DNA of 64,000 nucleotides, taken from NCBI RefSeq assembly GCF_009928485.1, contig NZ_JAABNP010000018.1, forward strand, positions 1 to 64,000. Reading direction: 5' to 3'. A model generated the notes under the pieces. It saw only the letters and a program-made list of their open reading frames with translations. It was not told the origin of the DNA and did not search any database. The DNA comes from Clostridium sp. C2-6-12. GTDB taxonomy: Bacteria; Bacillota; Clostridia; Clostridiales; Clostridiaceae. Position numbers and translations under genes: made by a program. The first letter of the stretch is position 1. Every line of letters starts with the position of its first letter. Of the stretch, positions 17,208 to 26,584 are shown piece by piece.

Positions 17208-17657
17208 CTATAAATAATCACCTTCAGTAATAAATTTAGCCCGTATTTTTTCAGCTGGAGGCAATGGTCTTGAATTTTCAAGGAAGCAATCATTTTTTAC
17301 AATGTTCCAAAAAGCCTGTTCATCTTGAGCTTCTGAAATAACCATCCAAGGGAAGCCATAACCAGATTTTGTTTTCCAAAACTCTATATAAAAGCCTCCA
17401 AGTTCTTCATAAAAGCTATCTCCTTCAGGCTCTCCTTCAAATTGCCCAAGTAATTCGGCACTTGTCCAATTGTTTTGAACTGTAAATTTCACTAGTACTT
17501 CATCTCTTTTTTTATCCAATATTTCTTCAGCATTTTCGCCTTCATTTTCAATAGAATTATTCCAAGCAGGTTTAGTTACCTTTATTAATAGAAATTCAGA
17601 TTCATTGTTCATATTACTTATTTTATATAAAAAATACACATTTAACGGAACTGCCAA
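17208..17657 (-). CDS. Hypothetical acidic protein of an immunity-like operon
   Basis: About 149 residues, acidic, soluble and rich in aromatic residues (GFYIEFWKTKSGYGFPW). No family is recognised. Its size, acidity and place among immunity-like genes are like those of many small immunity proteins, but that is only context. The start is uncertain: the GGGAGG site sits one base from the ATG and seven bases from an in-frame TTG two codons later, so the TTG is preferred here. Confidence 0.6.
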   Translation of the reverse strand: MAVPLNVYFLYKISNMNNESEFLLIKVTKPAWNNSIENEGENAEEILDKKRDEVLVKFTVQNNWTSAELLGQFEGEPEGDSFYEELGGFYIEFWKTKSGYGFPWMVISEAQDEQAFWNIVKNDCFLENSRPLPPAEKIRAKFITEGDYL

Positions 17658-17689
17658 TTGCATACCTCCCTAAAGTTTTTTAACATATT

Positions 17690-18664
17690 TTATAGTGTTG
17701 TAAGTAGGGCTTCTACCATGTCTTCTCTATTCATTTTTCTTGCTACATCTATTGCTGTATCTCCCACTTCAACAATGTCATAAGCAGAGGAAACTTTGGC
17801 CAGTCTATCTACTCCAAAATCCATAAGTAAATTTATTACACTTATATTTCCAGCAAGTACTGCCCCAACTAATGGAGTAAAACCGTATTTATCAGCAGCA
17901 TTTACATTTGCTCCAAGCTGTAAAAGCTCGTTAGTCGCCTTAAAATCACCAGCATCAGCTGCTCCATGAAGAGGTGTGTAATTATTTGCATTTTCAAAAT
18001 TTACATCTGCCCCTGCTTCCACAAGAGGTTTAATAAATATTTTACCACCTTTTTGAGCTGCAAGGTGAAGTGGAGTAAAGCCATAGTTAGTAACTTTATT
18101 TGTATCTGCTTTATTTTCAATTAGTATTTTAAATATTTTAAAATGTTCCTCAAGTCTGTTGCTTTTCACTTCTTCGCCAATTCCATTTATAGTTCTTGTT
18201 ATAGAATAGTCACTCCAATCTGCTGCAAATTTGCATATATAATGAAGTGGTGTTTGACCCTCATTGTCAATACAGTCTACTTTAGCCCCTTTTGAAATTA
18301 AATATAATAGAATGTTTTTATAAGCACAAATGCAAGCATGAAGAAGGGGTGTGCCATTTCTGCTATCCCCTTTTTCTAAATCAGCTCCCTTATCTACTAA
18401 GTATTTTACCATTTCCAAGTTTTCACCACGGCAGTTTCTAATTGCACAAATAAGAGGAGTATATGCAAGATCATCTTTTTGAGAAAGGTTAATATCTGCA
18501 CGTGCCTCTAGTAAAATTTCAATTATTTCTTTATTTTCAAGAGCAATGGCCCAGCAAAGTGCTGTTTCTCCTTTTTCTGAAGGTTCATTTGGAGACCATC
18601 CCATGTCTATTAATTTTTTTATTCCCTCAATATCTCTATTAAAAATTAAATCAGTAAAATTCAT
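17690..18664 (-). CDS. Ankyrin repeat protein
   Basis: 324 residues made almost wholly of about eight ankyrin repeats, with typical cores such as GFTPLHLAAQKGG, NYTPLHGAADAGD and GFTPLVGAVLAGN. There is no signal peptide or catalytic domain. Ankyrin proteins bind other proteins, and in bacterial toxin-immunity loci they occur as immunity or accessory proteins (family knowledge). The start is set at the ATG behind AAGGAAGG; an upstream TTG twelve codons earlier lacks a ribosome site. Confidence 0.88.
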   Translation of the reverse strand: MNFTDLIFNRDIEGIKKLIDMGWSPNEPSEKGETALCWAIALENKEIIEILLEARADINLSQKDDLAYTPLICAIRNCRGENLEMVKYLVDKGADLEKGDSRNGTPLLHACICAYKNILLYLISKGAKVDCIDNEGQTPLHYICKFAADWSDYSITRTINGIGEEVKSNRLEEHFKIFKILIENKADTNKVTNYGFTPLHLAAQKGGKIFIKPLVEAGADVNFENANNYTPLHGAADAGDFKATNELLQLGANVNAADKYGFTPLVGAVLAGNISVINLLMDFGVDRLAKVSSAYDIVEVGDTAIDVARKMNREDMVEALLTTL

Positions 18665-18753
18665 TTTGTTTTCCCTTCCTTTACTATCATTCATTTTCAA
18701 CTAAATTAGTAACTAATTAGTTTAATCTAATGTTCTATTTTATTCATCAACCT

Positions 18754-19500
18754 TCAACTCTTCTTGTTCTTTTTCATTGATACATATATTTCTCGAATAC
18801 TTAACAATACAATTAAATTTACAACTATCAATATTCCTACTGCCTTATACATTTCTTTATATAATTCCTCAAAATGAGGAATAATTGACTCATAAAAATC
18901 TAACCATAAGCACATAACAAAACCAAAAATACCACAAAAGTAGCTAAAAATTCTAACAACCTTGTCATAGCATAAAGGACTTTTTAATATAAAAAATAGA
19001 AAAAATATATTTATAAACAACATTAACACAGTTCTATAAAACTCATAATAAAAATCCCTATACATTTTAATTAAATAAATATCTCCAAAGGTCTGCTGCA
19101 TATAAAACCAAAGGCTTACAATGGTGAAACGCTTAAATATAATTGTGTATTTCCAAGTAATTGACGTTCCTGGAGTCACACTTTTTTTATTAGCTTTTAG
19201 ATTTGCTACAATAATCAAAATACTTATTAAATTAATTATAGAATACTGATATACAAAAGCTTTATCAACATACTTGAGATTTCTTATCCAATCAAGGACA
19301 AAGAAAGAAACAAGTCCTAAAACCACAACCTTCCAACCCATCTTTTCAATACTTATCTTTTTGCTTATTAATCCAAGTAATATAACTACTGCTCCTTCAA
19401 CAAACCAAACGACTGGTATCCAAGTATAGGAAACAAAAATAGGAGTAAGGATGATTATTATAATGAAAACTAAAGATAATATTTTACTTGTCAATTGCAA
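18754..19500 (-). CDS. Hypothetical polytopic membrane protein
   Basis: About 248 residues with seven or eight hydrophobic segments and a charged C-terminus ending MKKNKKS. I do not recognise the family. A strong ribosome site, GGAGGAAGG, lies inside the first codons of the longest frame, seven bases before an in-frame TTG; the TTG is therefore taken as start and an ATG six codons earlier as the alternative. It lies in the middle of the accessory operon between SUKH-like and ankyrin genes, so membrane delivery or protection is possible but unproven. Confidence 0.6.
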   Translation of the reverse strand: MQLTSKILSLVFIIIIILTPIFVSYTWIPVVWFVEGAVVILLGLISKKISIEKMGWKVVVLGLVSFFVLDWIRNLKYVDKAFVYQYSIINLISILIIVANLKANKKSVTPGTSITWKYTIIFKRFTIVSLWFYMQQTFGDIYLIKMYRDFYYEFYRTVLMLFINIFFLFFILKSPLCYDKVVRIFSYFCGIFGFVMCLWLDFYESIIPHFEELYKEMYKAVGILIVVNLIVLLSIREIYVSMKKNKKS

Positions 19501-19549
19501 ATTAATTCCTTCCTCCATTAGTCACTTTTTCACTACAGCTTTCAATTTT

Positions 19550-20242
19550 TTATAGGTTCTTTTCAGTTAATAGCATATTATTCAAAATATCTTCATCAAC
19601 ATCTAAAAAATAATATGCTTTGGAATTCAGAGATTTTTTTAATGCATTTAAAGAGACTTTAAAATTCTTAGTTACCGCTTTTATTAATTCTGGTGTATTA
19701 ATTTCATATAGATTTTTATAGTCTTTTAGCTCCCTTTGAAAAGCTAATAATCCATCAATTTTGCAAATAGTATATTTACTCTCCATTATTTTAGCAAGTG
19801 CGGAACCCATAAAGAAATTGCCGCTACTTACCTTACCAACTACATTACTTGCACAAGTAGGAAAGTCATCATGATGCATAGCAACAATCTTTCCACTTTC
19901 CAACATTAAAAAGAAATAAAAATCGCCAAAATCCGTTGCAATTAATATACCTGGAAAATATTCATTCTTGTTTCCCATATTAAATAATTCAAAATATGTA
20001 TAATAATTATTACAAGTTTTACTTATGCCATTAAAATTCAAAGGTCCTTGTATATTCTTTATTAAAATTGTTTCTTCAATAAACTTTTGAACTCCTTTAT
20101 CAAGCTTTTTTAATTTAAAAGTATCCTTAAGTTCTTTGAAAAAGCCTTTGAAATTATTTTGAATTATTGCCTTATATGCTTCTCTTTGAAGACCAGAACC
20201 TTGAGCTAAACTTTCAATTTCTTTTTTACTTAAATACTCCAT
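19550..20242 (-). CDS. SMI1/KNR4 (SUKH)-like protein
   Basis: A 230-residue soluble protein. Its centre (PGILIATDFGDFYFFLMLESGKIVAM) follows the SUKH pattern of a glycine-led strand, an aromatic run and a charged turn, then a helical C-terminal third. SUKH proteins are the commonest immunity proteins of bacterial polymorphic toxins and bind toxin domains directly. The match is by eye and weaker than for the two SUKH genes at 43.3 and 44.9 kb. GGGAGGAAAGCT precedes the ATG. It is the second gene of the operon. Confidence 0.55.
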   Translation of the reverse strand: MEYLSKKEIESLAQGSGLQREAYKAIIQNNFKGFFKELKDTFKLKKLDKGVQKFIEETILIKNIQGPLNFNGISKTCNNYYTYFELFNMGNKNEYFPGILIATDFGDFYFFLMLESGKIVAMHHDDFPTCASNVVGKVSSGNFFMGSALAKIMESKYTICKIDGLLAFQRELKDYKNLYEINTPELIKAVTKNFKVSLNALKKSLNSKAYYFLDVDEDILNNMLLTEKNL

Positions 20243-20286
20243 AGCTTTCCTCCCATAATTTGCTCATTACCTAAAAATAGTTTTCC

Positions 20287-20871
20287 TTATGTTCCTAGTC
20301 TCATTACTTCAGCAGGCATCTCTCCATTTATTGAAAATAATCCTCCAGTAAACGATAAATACAGCTCAAAATTCATAGGCTTTAATTCTGTGATATCCCA
20401 AGTGCCACCGAGTGCAATTGCTGGTGTTGGGCATAATACTTGTTTAGGTAAAAGCTTAATACCAAAACTTTTCCATAACTCAAAGCGAGGAGCACTAATT
20501 ATTTCTTCCATGGTATCAATATTACCCAAATCATTAATAAATTCTATTAGAGAATAATCCGATTCTACAATTTCTCCATATTGAGTATTGATTAAATAAA
20601 GATATTCACCAGAGGTTAACATTAGAAAGCCAAATACTGATGTTCCAAATAATTTCATGCCCTTTGGCAGATAATTTTCCCAGCCGCCAAGACTGTTTAC
20701 TTGTTCCCTAACAGATAATATTGATATTAATCCATCTGCAAAAATTCCTCCACCTATTTCACTTTCAAATAGCCTTAAGCTTTCAGAATTAATTAACTCC
20801 GTATTATATATACGTAAGCCCGTTAATTCTTTTGGTTTTCCAAAAGCTTTTTGAAACTGCTCAAATAACAT
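20287..20871 (-). CDS. DUF1851 (Tdi1-type immunity) family protein
   Basis: A 194-residue protein with the layout of GAD-like plus DUF1851 proteins: an N-terminal region with GGGIFADGL, then LFGTSVFGFLMLTSGEYLYLI, and a C-terminal CPTPAIALGGTWD with FTGGLF. DUF1851 includes Tdi1, the immunity protein for the type VI DNase Tde1 of Agrobacterium (family knowledge). No cognate DNase is near. It is the first gene behind the regulon promoter at 20942-20984, with a good GGGGAG ribosome site. Confidence 0.65.
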   Translation of the reverse strand: MLFEQFQKAFGKPKELTGLRIYNTELINSESLRLFESEIGGGIFADGLISILSVREQVNSLGGWENYLPKGMKLFGTSVFGFLMLTSGEYLYLINTQYGEIVESDYSLIEFINDLGNIDTMEEIISAPRFELWKSFGIKLLPKQVLCPTPAIALGGTWDITELKPMNFELYLSFTGGLFSINGEMPAEVMRLGT

Positions 20872-20941
20872 TAACTTCTCCCCTTATTTCACTTTCAAAA
20901 AATTATCACTCTATTTATAAAGAATATGTTTCTTATACTAA

Positions 20942-20984
20942 ATTATAAAATTTAAATATGAAACTGTATTGTAAAAAAACGACA
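20942..20984 (-). promoter_or_regulatory. Regulon promoter/operator, 20.9-14.4 kb operon
   Basis: On the minus strand: TGTCG, TTTTTT, TACAATACA (20984-20965), a 17-bp spacer and the -10 TATAAT (20947-20942). It drives seven genes down to the DUF2207 gene. The TGTCG-T7 part is at the same time the 3' arm and U-tract of the terminator of the preceding operon. Confidence 0.8.
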
Positions 20985-21005
20985 CCAAAATATGATGTCG
21001 CTTTT
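20973..21005 (-). terminator. Terminator of the 36.8-21.0 kb operon, overlapping the next promoter
   Basis: CGACA-CA and TG-TGTCG pair (one mismatch), flanked by A- and T-runs. It lies 13 bases after the stop of the gene ending at 21018. Its 3' arm (TGTCG) and U-tract form the upstream half of the next operon's regulon element. Confidence 0.75.
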
Positions 21006-21017
21006 TATAAGATTTCA

Positions 21018-21731
21018 TTATATCCAATGACTAAAATAATCTTCATCCCAATAATACCATCTTGAGTTATATAGTTCTTTAGGGCATTGATATATAGCTG
21101 GATCATTTTTTCCCAGTGCTTTAGCAAGAGAGGAAAAAGAAACACTGCTGCTTGGTATCTCATCTTCTGAAAGATCAACATGCTGCCAGTCCTGAAGCTC
21201 TAAAAAACAATCTAATTCTCTTTTCTTAATTTCACATTTTTTTAATAATTCCTCTTGAGTAAGAAAGAATTTATTTTCATATAAATGTACAAGTAACCTT
21301 AATATTTTAACAGGTGTTGGTATTGATAAATCCTTTGATATCTGAGCAGCTTGCCATTGATTTTCAGAAATAGATAGTTCCATAAGCTCTCCTCTCAAGA
21401 GGATTTTAAACTCGTTTGGATTTAAAATAAAATCATTATTGTAATTCCAAAAGGGAAAACCATCTACTTCCTCAAATACTTGTTCTGCAAATAACAAGCC
21501 TTGTTTATCCAGCATACTCCCATAGACAAATATTTCATTTATAAATTCATTACCTTTTATGAAATTAATAATTTGAAATACAATCAACCATTCTTCCTTT
21601 GAGCTTCTAAAAACATTAAGCCTCATTGCTGCATTATAAGCATTATAATTATTGGGCATTGGAAAATTATAATTTAATGCTTCATTGTTTAAAATATCTA
21701 AAATATCTTTTTCTAAGATACATTTATCCAT
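21018..21731 (-). CDS. Hypothetical acidic protein, last gene of the long operon
   Basis: 237 residues, acidic, with no signal peptide or membrane segment. It is rich in tryptophan and tyrosine towards the C-terminus (LYNSRWYYWDEDYFSHW). A stretch near residues 30-60 (AAMRLNVFRSSKEEWLIVFQI) looks like a helix-strand start of a small alpha/beta fold. I do not recognise the family. It follows the ankyrin gene by 29 bp and precedes the terminator, so it is probably co-expressed with it. Confidence 0.6.
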   Translation of the reverse strand: MDKCILEKDILDILNNEALNYNFPMPNNYNAYNAAMRLNVFRSSKEEWLIVFQIINFIKGNEFINEIFVYGSMLDKQGLLFAEQVFEEVDGFPFWNYNNDFILNPNEFKILLRGELMELSISENQWQAAQISKDLSIPTPVKILRLLVHLYENKFFLTQEELLKKCEIKKRELDCFLELQDWQHVDLSEDEIPSSSVSFSSLAKALGKNDPAIYQCPKELYNSRWYYWDEDYFSHWI

Positions 21732-21760
21732 AAGAATTTCTCACTTTACAAAACTATTTT

Positions 21761-23323
21761 TTAAGTTATATTATCAAAAGCATTTCTTTTCTTATAAATT
21801 CCTATTTCATATGCATATATTGTGTCCAGTGAGGTTTCAAAATGAAAATCCCCCTGCTTTAAAAATACTGTGAGCCCAAAGTCACCAAAGCATTCATCCA
21901 AGGCTTTGAAAAATCTTTCATTTTCTTCTACAAATGAATTGTTAAGGCATACCTCCACAGAACAAATCAAAGAACCTACTTCATCTTTGCAATTTTCAAA
22001 ACTGTCATATTCTTCTCTTACAGGTGCCAACATAAAAAACATAATACTCTCATAGATGTCATACCCAAAGTCTTCTTGTATCATTCCTAAGTTATCAGCT
22101 ATATCTACAATAATTCCTTGAAACAGGCATTTTATGATATCTTCTTCTCCAAGCTCCAAGGCTAAATTCAAAGCATCATACTTTTTTTCCTTATAGTTAA
22201 CTATATTGGCTCCTAAGGATACAAATAGTTTTACAAGATCTCTTTTTCCTTTTTGGATTGCTAGAGTTAGAAGATCTTCTACACCACTAATAGGTTCCTC
22301 CAAATTCATTTCTTTATTTTCTTTTAAGGCTTTAATGATTGCTATATCATCAGCTTGCAAAGCCTCTAAAAAAAACTTATAACTATCTGAAGGTATACTT
22401 TTTGTATTTTTAAACCTTGTCTTTTTTAGTTCTCTCTTACTTAAAACCCTTTTTATCCACAAGGGTTTTATTTTACTTTTTAATATGGACTGAATAACGT
22501 CGCTATAGCCTCTAAATAAAGCATCTTCTTTAACTCTATAACCTTTAATTTTATCTGAATAAGCTTCCTCTAAACCAGTAGTATCAGCACCTAGCTTAAT
22601 CAAATACTCTTTTATTTCTCTCAATTCCTGAACCTTAGCTAGTATCACTGCTGTGTTTCCGTTTTTATCTCTAATATTAATGTCTGCACCAGCTTCTATT
22701 AGCATATAAATACATTCTACATGTTCATTAACAATAGCATTCATAAGCACGCTTCCGCCATTTCGATTTAAGGTGTTAACCTTTGCCCCTTTATTAAGCA
22801 GCCATTTTACAGCAGCTATGTGATTGTTTCTCTCAGCATCTATAATAGGGTTATCTTCTAATGGAAATGGATTAAGCTCAGCACCCTTTTCTAAAAGCAA
22901 TTCCATAAGCTCTATTTTTCCTGAAGCTGCTGCATAGTTCATTGCTACATCATTTCCATATCTACTTTGCCTAACGTAATTTACATCAGCACCTCTTAAA
23001 AGCAGTTTTTTAACTGTTTCTAAATCTCCCATAGAGCAGGCAACCATCAGTGGAGTTTTTCCATAGGCTCCTGGTAAATTTACATCTGCACCTTTTTCAA
23101 AAAGCAAATCTATTATGGATTCATATCCACTTTCAATAGCTTTAATTAGTGCAGCATCCTCTGTATTACTATTTTTATAACTAGGCGAGATTCCTTCTGA
23201 TAACATGACCTCTACTGCAGCCTTGTCACCAAGGGAAATGAAATTTAAAAGTAAATCTCCATTAACAACTTTTAAATTTTCTGCTAAAACCTTTTTATAT
23301 AAATCATAAAATTCCTTTTTCAC
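21761..23323 (-). CDS. Ankyrin repeat protein with a non-repeat C-terminal region
   Basis: 520 residues. Residues about 35-265 hold seven ankyrin repeats, including two long ones (DAALIKAIESGYESIIDLLF and GKTPLMVACSMGDLETVKKLL). After a basic linker, two more repeats follow near 315-395. The last 110 residues are not ankyrin (VEVCLNNSFVEENERFFKAL...) and may be the effector-binding or immunity part. A GTG start follows AGGTGACAAG. It has the same organisation as the 1042-residue ankyrin protein directly upstream. Confidence 0.85.
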   Translation of the reverse strand: MKKEFYDLYKKVLAENLKVVNGDLLLNFISLGDKAAVEVMLSEGISPSYKNSNTEDAALIKAIESGYESIIDLLFEKGADVNLPGAYGKTPLMVACSMGDLETVKKLLLRGADVNYVRQSRYGNDVAMNYAAASGKIELMELLLEKGAELNPFPLEDNPIIDAERNNHIAAVKWLLNKGAKVNTLNRNGGSVLMNAIVNEHVECIYMLIEAGADINIRDKNGNTAVILAKVQELREIKEYLIKLGADTTGLEEAYSDKIKGYRVKEDALFRGYSDVIQSILKSKIKPLWIKRVLSKRELKKTRFKNTKSIPSDSYKFFLEALQADDIAIIKALKENKEMNLEEPISGVEDLLTLAIQKGKRDLVKLFVSLGANIVNYKEKKYDALNLALELGEEDIIKCLFQGIIVDIADNLGMIQEDFGYDIYESIMFFMLAPVREEYDSFENCKDEVGSLICSVEVCLNNSFVEENERFFKALDECFGDFGLTVFLKQGDFHFETSLDTIYAYEIGIYKKRNAFDNIT

Positions 23324-23378
23324 CTTGTCACCTACTTCCTTTAAAAACTAACCTCATTGCTGCTTCCCATTGCTCCTT

Positions 23379-26300
23379 CTAATTAAACCACCTTAAATCC
23401 AGAATACCATCACTTTCTAACCTACTCATTAAATCTGCTCTATCCTTTCCTGCTGCATATTCTGGGCAAAAATAGTATACTTCCCACTGAAAAGTGTTAA
23501 GGTAAGCAGGAATATTCTTGAAGTATAACTGAAGCCAGTCCTTTCCTGCAGCAATAAGTTCTATCCCATAGAGCTTATCCCATTCTTCTATTTTTTCAAT
23601 TATATCTTTAGTGGAAAGATTATAATATAAAGAAGAAGTATTATAATAGCTTAAAGCATCATATGGATTATCAACTTTTATAAAAGTTATTTGGGTTATA
23701 TCTTCTTTTCTTTTATTGCTGATAAAAACTAAAAAACCTAAAGGCTTTAAAATTTCTCTTAATTTTATTATTTCGTCTTCTATAGAAGCTTTTGAGCTTA
23801 AGTTTAAGTCCACGGAAAGCTTTACTTCAAACACCCAGTGCTGCTTTCCTTTTTCCTTTATCAAATATTTATTTACAAGATTATTAGCCCTATTAAGCTT
23901 TTCACTGGAATATTTAACGCTTAAACCAGACTGCATTAAAGCTTCAATTAATGCTCCTTCTAGTAAAAGCTTTAAAATTCCTGCCTGCTTTAGTTTAGCT
24001 GCTTCCAAAAGAGGTGAAAACTCTTTTTTAGAAATATCTAATACCTTTGCTCCTTCAATAAGGCTCCTTCTTACCAAATCTGGGTTTTCTTGAGTAATTC
24101 CTTCCTTTAGCAAATTGTTTAGCTGCTTGGATGCTTCTAGAGAATTATTTCTCAAATTTTCACACCTTAATTTCCACATGGTTTTTTCAGCCCTATATTC
24201 TCCTCCGTTAATTATTCCAAGTAGCACTTCCTTAATGTCCTGAAGTCCTTTATCCTCTGAAAGGCTTACTGCTGTATTACCTTCATTATCTTCTTCCTTT
24301 AAAGCTATGCCCGCTTCTATAAGAGGACTTATACACTCATAGCTGCAGTTTTTCAAAGCAATTATAAGCGAATTTTCCTTTTTCTTATTTAAAATATTTA
24401 TATCCGCACCTTTTTTAATTAAAAATCTGAGTATCTCTACTTGATCCTTTCGTGCTGCTTCCATTATTGGTGTGAAGCCTTCTATAGATACAGCATCAAT
24501 TTCTGCACCACTTTCTAATAGTAGCTTTATTATGGAATAATTACCTTCTGCTGCAGCCTTATGCATTGGAGTAATATTAAACTTATTTTTAAAATTAATT
24601 TCAGCACCATGCTCAATAAGAAGCCGTACTATAGCTTCATTTCCCATAATGCATGCCTTCATTAAAGTACTTTCTTCCTCTTTCCCTAAAGTATTAACAA
24701 CTGCACCACTTTTAAGAAGCGTTACTACCTGCTTGAAATTATTCATCTCAATTGCTGCTTCTAACGCTGTCTCACCTGTTTCCCTTACTCTTGCATTAGG
24801 ATTTATACCTTCTTCTAATAGTATTTCTACTATATCCTCCCTGCCTTCTTTTATCCACTCTATTAAGCCTTCCTCTGGCATTTCTTTTGCCATACTTCTA
24901 ATAGCAGCCCAATAATTCTTATAAAACAGATGATCTAATATAATTCTTTCACATTTTTTATTAGCTCCTCTATATTCAGATTTGGAAATACTAAGAGCTG
25001 TATTGCCATATTTATCAGCTGCCATAGGATCTGCTCCTGCTTCTAAAAGCTCAATTAATATATCAATATTTCCTTCTTCCACAGCCTTTATAATAGGATT
25101 TCCCCAATAGCAAAATAAATTCACATCTGCCCCAGCTTTAATGAGAAGAGAAACTATTTTTTTATTTTTCTGACTTACTGCCAAATAAAGTGGATCATAT
25201 CTTGAAGTATCTTTAGTTTGGAGATTAACATTAATTCCTTGGTTAACTAGAAATTCAGCTGCTTCACTGTTACCATTATTTATTGCTTTCATCAAGGCAG
25301 AATAGCCTTCATAGTTAACCTCATTTATATTTACCCCTGCCTTAAGCAAAAGCTCTATATTTCCTAGTCCTTCTTTTGCAACTGCCTTAACCAATACTGG
25401 CTTTTTGCAATTAATGGCTGCTCCATTTTTTAAAAGTAGCTCCAGAATATCACTTCTTCCTGTAGCAGAAATATAAACAGCATTTTCTCCAGAAGAATTT
25501 TCTTTATTAAGATCTGCTCCTCTTTCAATTAGAAACTTTACAAGTTCAAGTTGCTCATGTTCACAGGCAAGCATTAATGGCGTATTGCCAAAAACAGTCC
25601 TAACATTTATATCTATTCCTTTATTTAAATATTCCTGAACCTTCGATAAATCTCCTTCCAATATTGAGTTAAAGAAATTCACTATTTCTATTCCTTCTGC
25701 TAATGCTCCTTGCTCCTTTAAAAAAGCTGCTCTTTCCTCTTTTTTAAACCATATAGCAGCCATATAAGGTGTCCATCCATAAAAATTTTTTATGTTCACA
25801 TCTGCCCCTGCCAAAATTAAAATTTTTATTTCATCAATATAATTGTAATCTTCTGCTGAAAGGAAAACTAATAAAGGTGTACCAATGTCAGAAGTAGTAT
25901 TTAAATCTGCTCCTGCTTTTATTAGCTTTCTTATAAATGAAATATTTTCTTCATATTCAGGGCGTCCATACATAATTTTTGAAGCATTAACTGTAGCTTC
26001 CCATAAAGCTGTAGTACCATAAACGCTCTTCTGGTCAATTTCTGCGCCACTTTCTATTAAAAAATCTAATATCTCTTGACGATGATTGTTTTTCTCAAGC
26101 TCTTTGTATTTTATAACACTGGATAAACAGGTATATCCTTCTCCAGATAAAACCTTCATATCTGCTCCACAGTTAATTAAAAACTTTACTATTTCAGGTT
26201 CATCCCAATTGATAGCTGTATGCAAAGGAGTATCCCTATATTCATCCATAAGTTCAATATCTGCACCTTGAGAAACTAAATATTTTACAACTTCTAGATT

Positions 26301-26507
26301 TCCTTTTTCTATTGCCCTCATAAGAGGAGTAGTTCTGTCAAATTGAAGATTTACTGGCATACCTATAGAAATATAAGCTCTAATCACCTCTAGATCTCCA
26401 GTTTCAGCAGCTTCAAAAAAAGAACTTTTTCCTCTTTCATCAGTTTCTGGATAGCAACCTTTTTTTATTAGAAGTTCTTCCTGTTCACTATATTTATTAT
26501 TATCCAA
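23379..26507 (-). CDS. Giant ankyrin repeat protein with a DUF4253-like C-terminus
   Basis: 1042 residues, the largest gene of the window. About two dozen ankyrin repeats run from residue 20 to about 770 in two blocks, separated near 530 by a linker without repeats. The last 90 residues (KIEEWDKLYGIELIA..., NTFQWEVYYFCPEY..., ILDLRWF) resemble DUF4253, a domain that also occurs in immunity-type contexts. The start is taken as the TTG six bases after AGAGGTG; the GTG inside that site is less likely. No signal peptide, so it is cytoplasmic. It would offer a very large binding surface. Confidence 0.85.
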   Translation of the reverse strand: MDNNKYSEQEELLIKKGCYPETDERGKSSFFEAAETGDLEVIRAYISIGMPVNLQFDRTTPLMRAIEKGNLEVVKYLVSQGADIELMDEYRDTPLHTAINWDEPEIVKFLINCGADMKVLSGEGYTCLSSVIKYKELEKNNHRQEILDFLIESGAEIDQKSVYGTTALWEATVNASKIMYGRPEYEENISFIRKLIKAGADLNTTSDIGTPLLVFLSAEDYNYIDEIKILILAGADVNIKNFYGWTPYMAAIWFKKEERAAFLKEQGALAEGIEIVNFFNSILEGDLSKVQEYLNKGIDINVRTVFGNTPLMLACEHEQLELVKFLIERGADLNKENSSGENAVYISATGRSDILELLLKNGAAINCKKPVLVKAVAKEGLGNIELLLKAGVNINEVNYEGYSALMKAINNGNSEAAEFLVNQGINVNLQTKDTSRYDPLYLAVSQKNKKIVSLLIKAGADVNLFCYWGNPIIKAVEEGNIDILIELLEAGADPMAADKYGNTALSISKSEYRGANKKCERIILDHLFYKNYWAAIRSMAKEMPEEGLIEWIKEGREDIVEILLEEGINPNARVRETGETALEAAIEMNNFKQVVTLLKSGAVVNTLGKEEESTLMKACIMGNEAIVRLLIEHGAEINFKNKFNITPMHKAAAEGNYSIIKLLLESGAEIDAVSIEGFTPIMEAARKDQVEILRFLIKKGADINILNKKKENSLIIALKNCSYECISPLIEAGIALKEEDNEGNTAVSLSEDKGLQDIKEVLLGIINGGEYRAEKTMWKLRCENLRNNSLEASKQLNNLLKEGITQENPDLVRRSLIEGAKVLDISKKEFSPLLEAAKLKQAGILKLLLEGALIEALMQSGLSVKYSSEKLNRANNLVNKYLIKEKGKQHWVFEVKLSVDLNLSSKASIEDEIIKLREILKPLGFLVFISNKRKEDITQITFIKVDNPYDALSYYNTSSLYYNLSTKDIIEKIEEWDKLYGIELIAAGKDWLQLYFKNIPAYLNTFQWEVYYFCPEYAAGKDRADLMSRLESDGILDLRWFN

Positions 26508-26584
26508 AAAAGTCACCTCTTTTCTATAATCATTTATTACCTTAAAGCTTCAATATAGAAATTCCAAAACACAGGTCGTTAAAA

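Noticed and set aside
18805..18830. Extra copy of the ACAATACA half inside a gene
   Set aside because: It lies on the plus strand inside a membrane protein gene, the distance to its TCTCG is 8 instead of 7 bases, and no -10 or gene follows.
23716..24093. Long plus-strand frames antisense to the ankyrin genes
   Set aside because: They are shadows produced by the biased codons of the repeats and lack ribosome sites.
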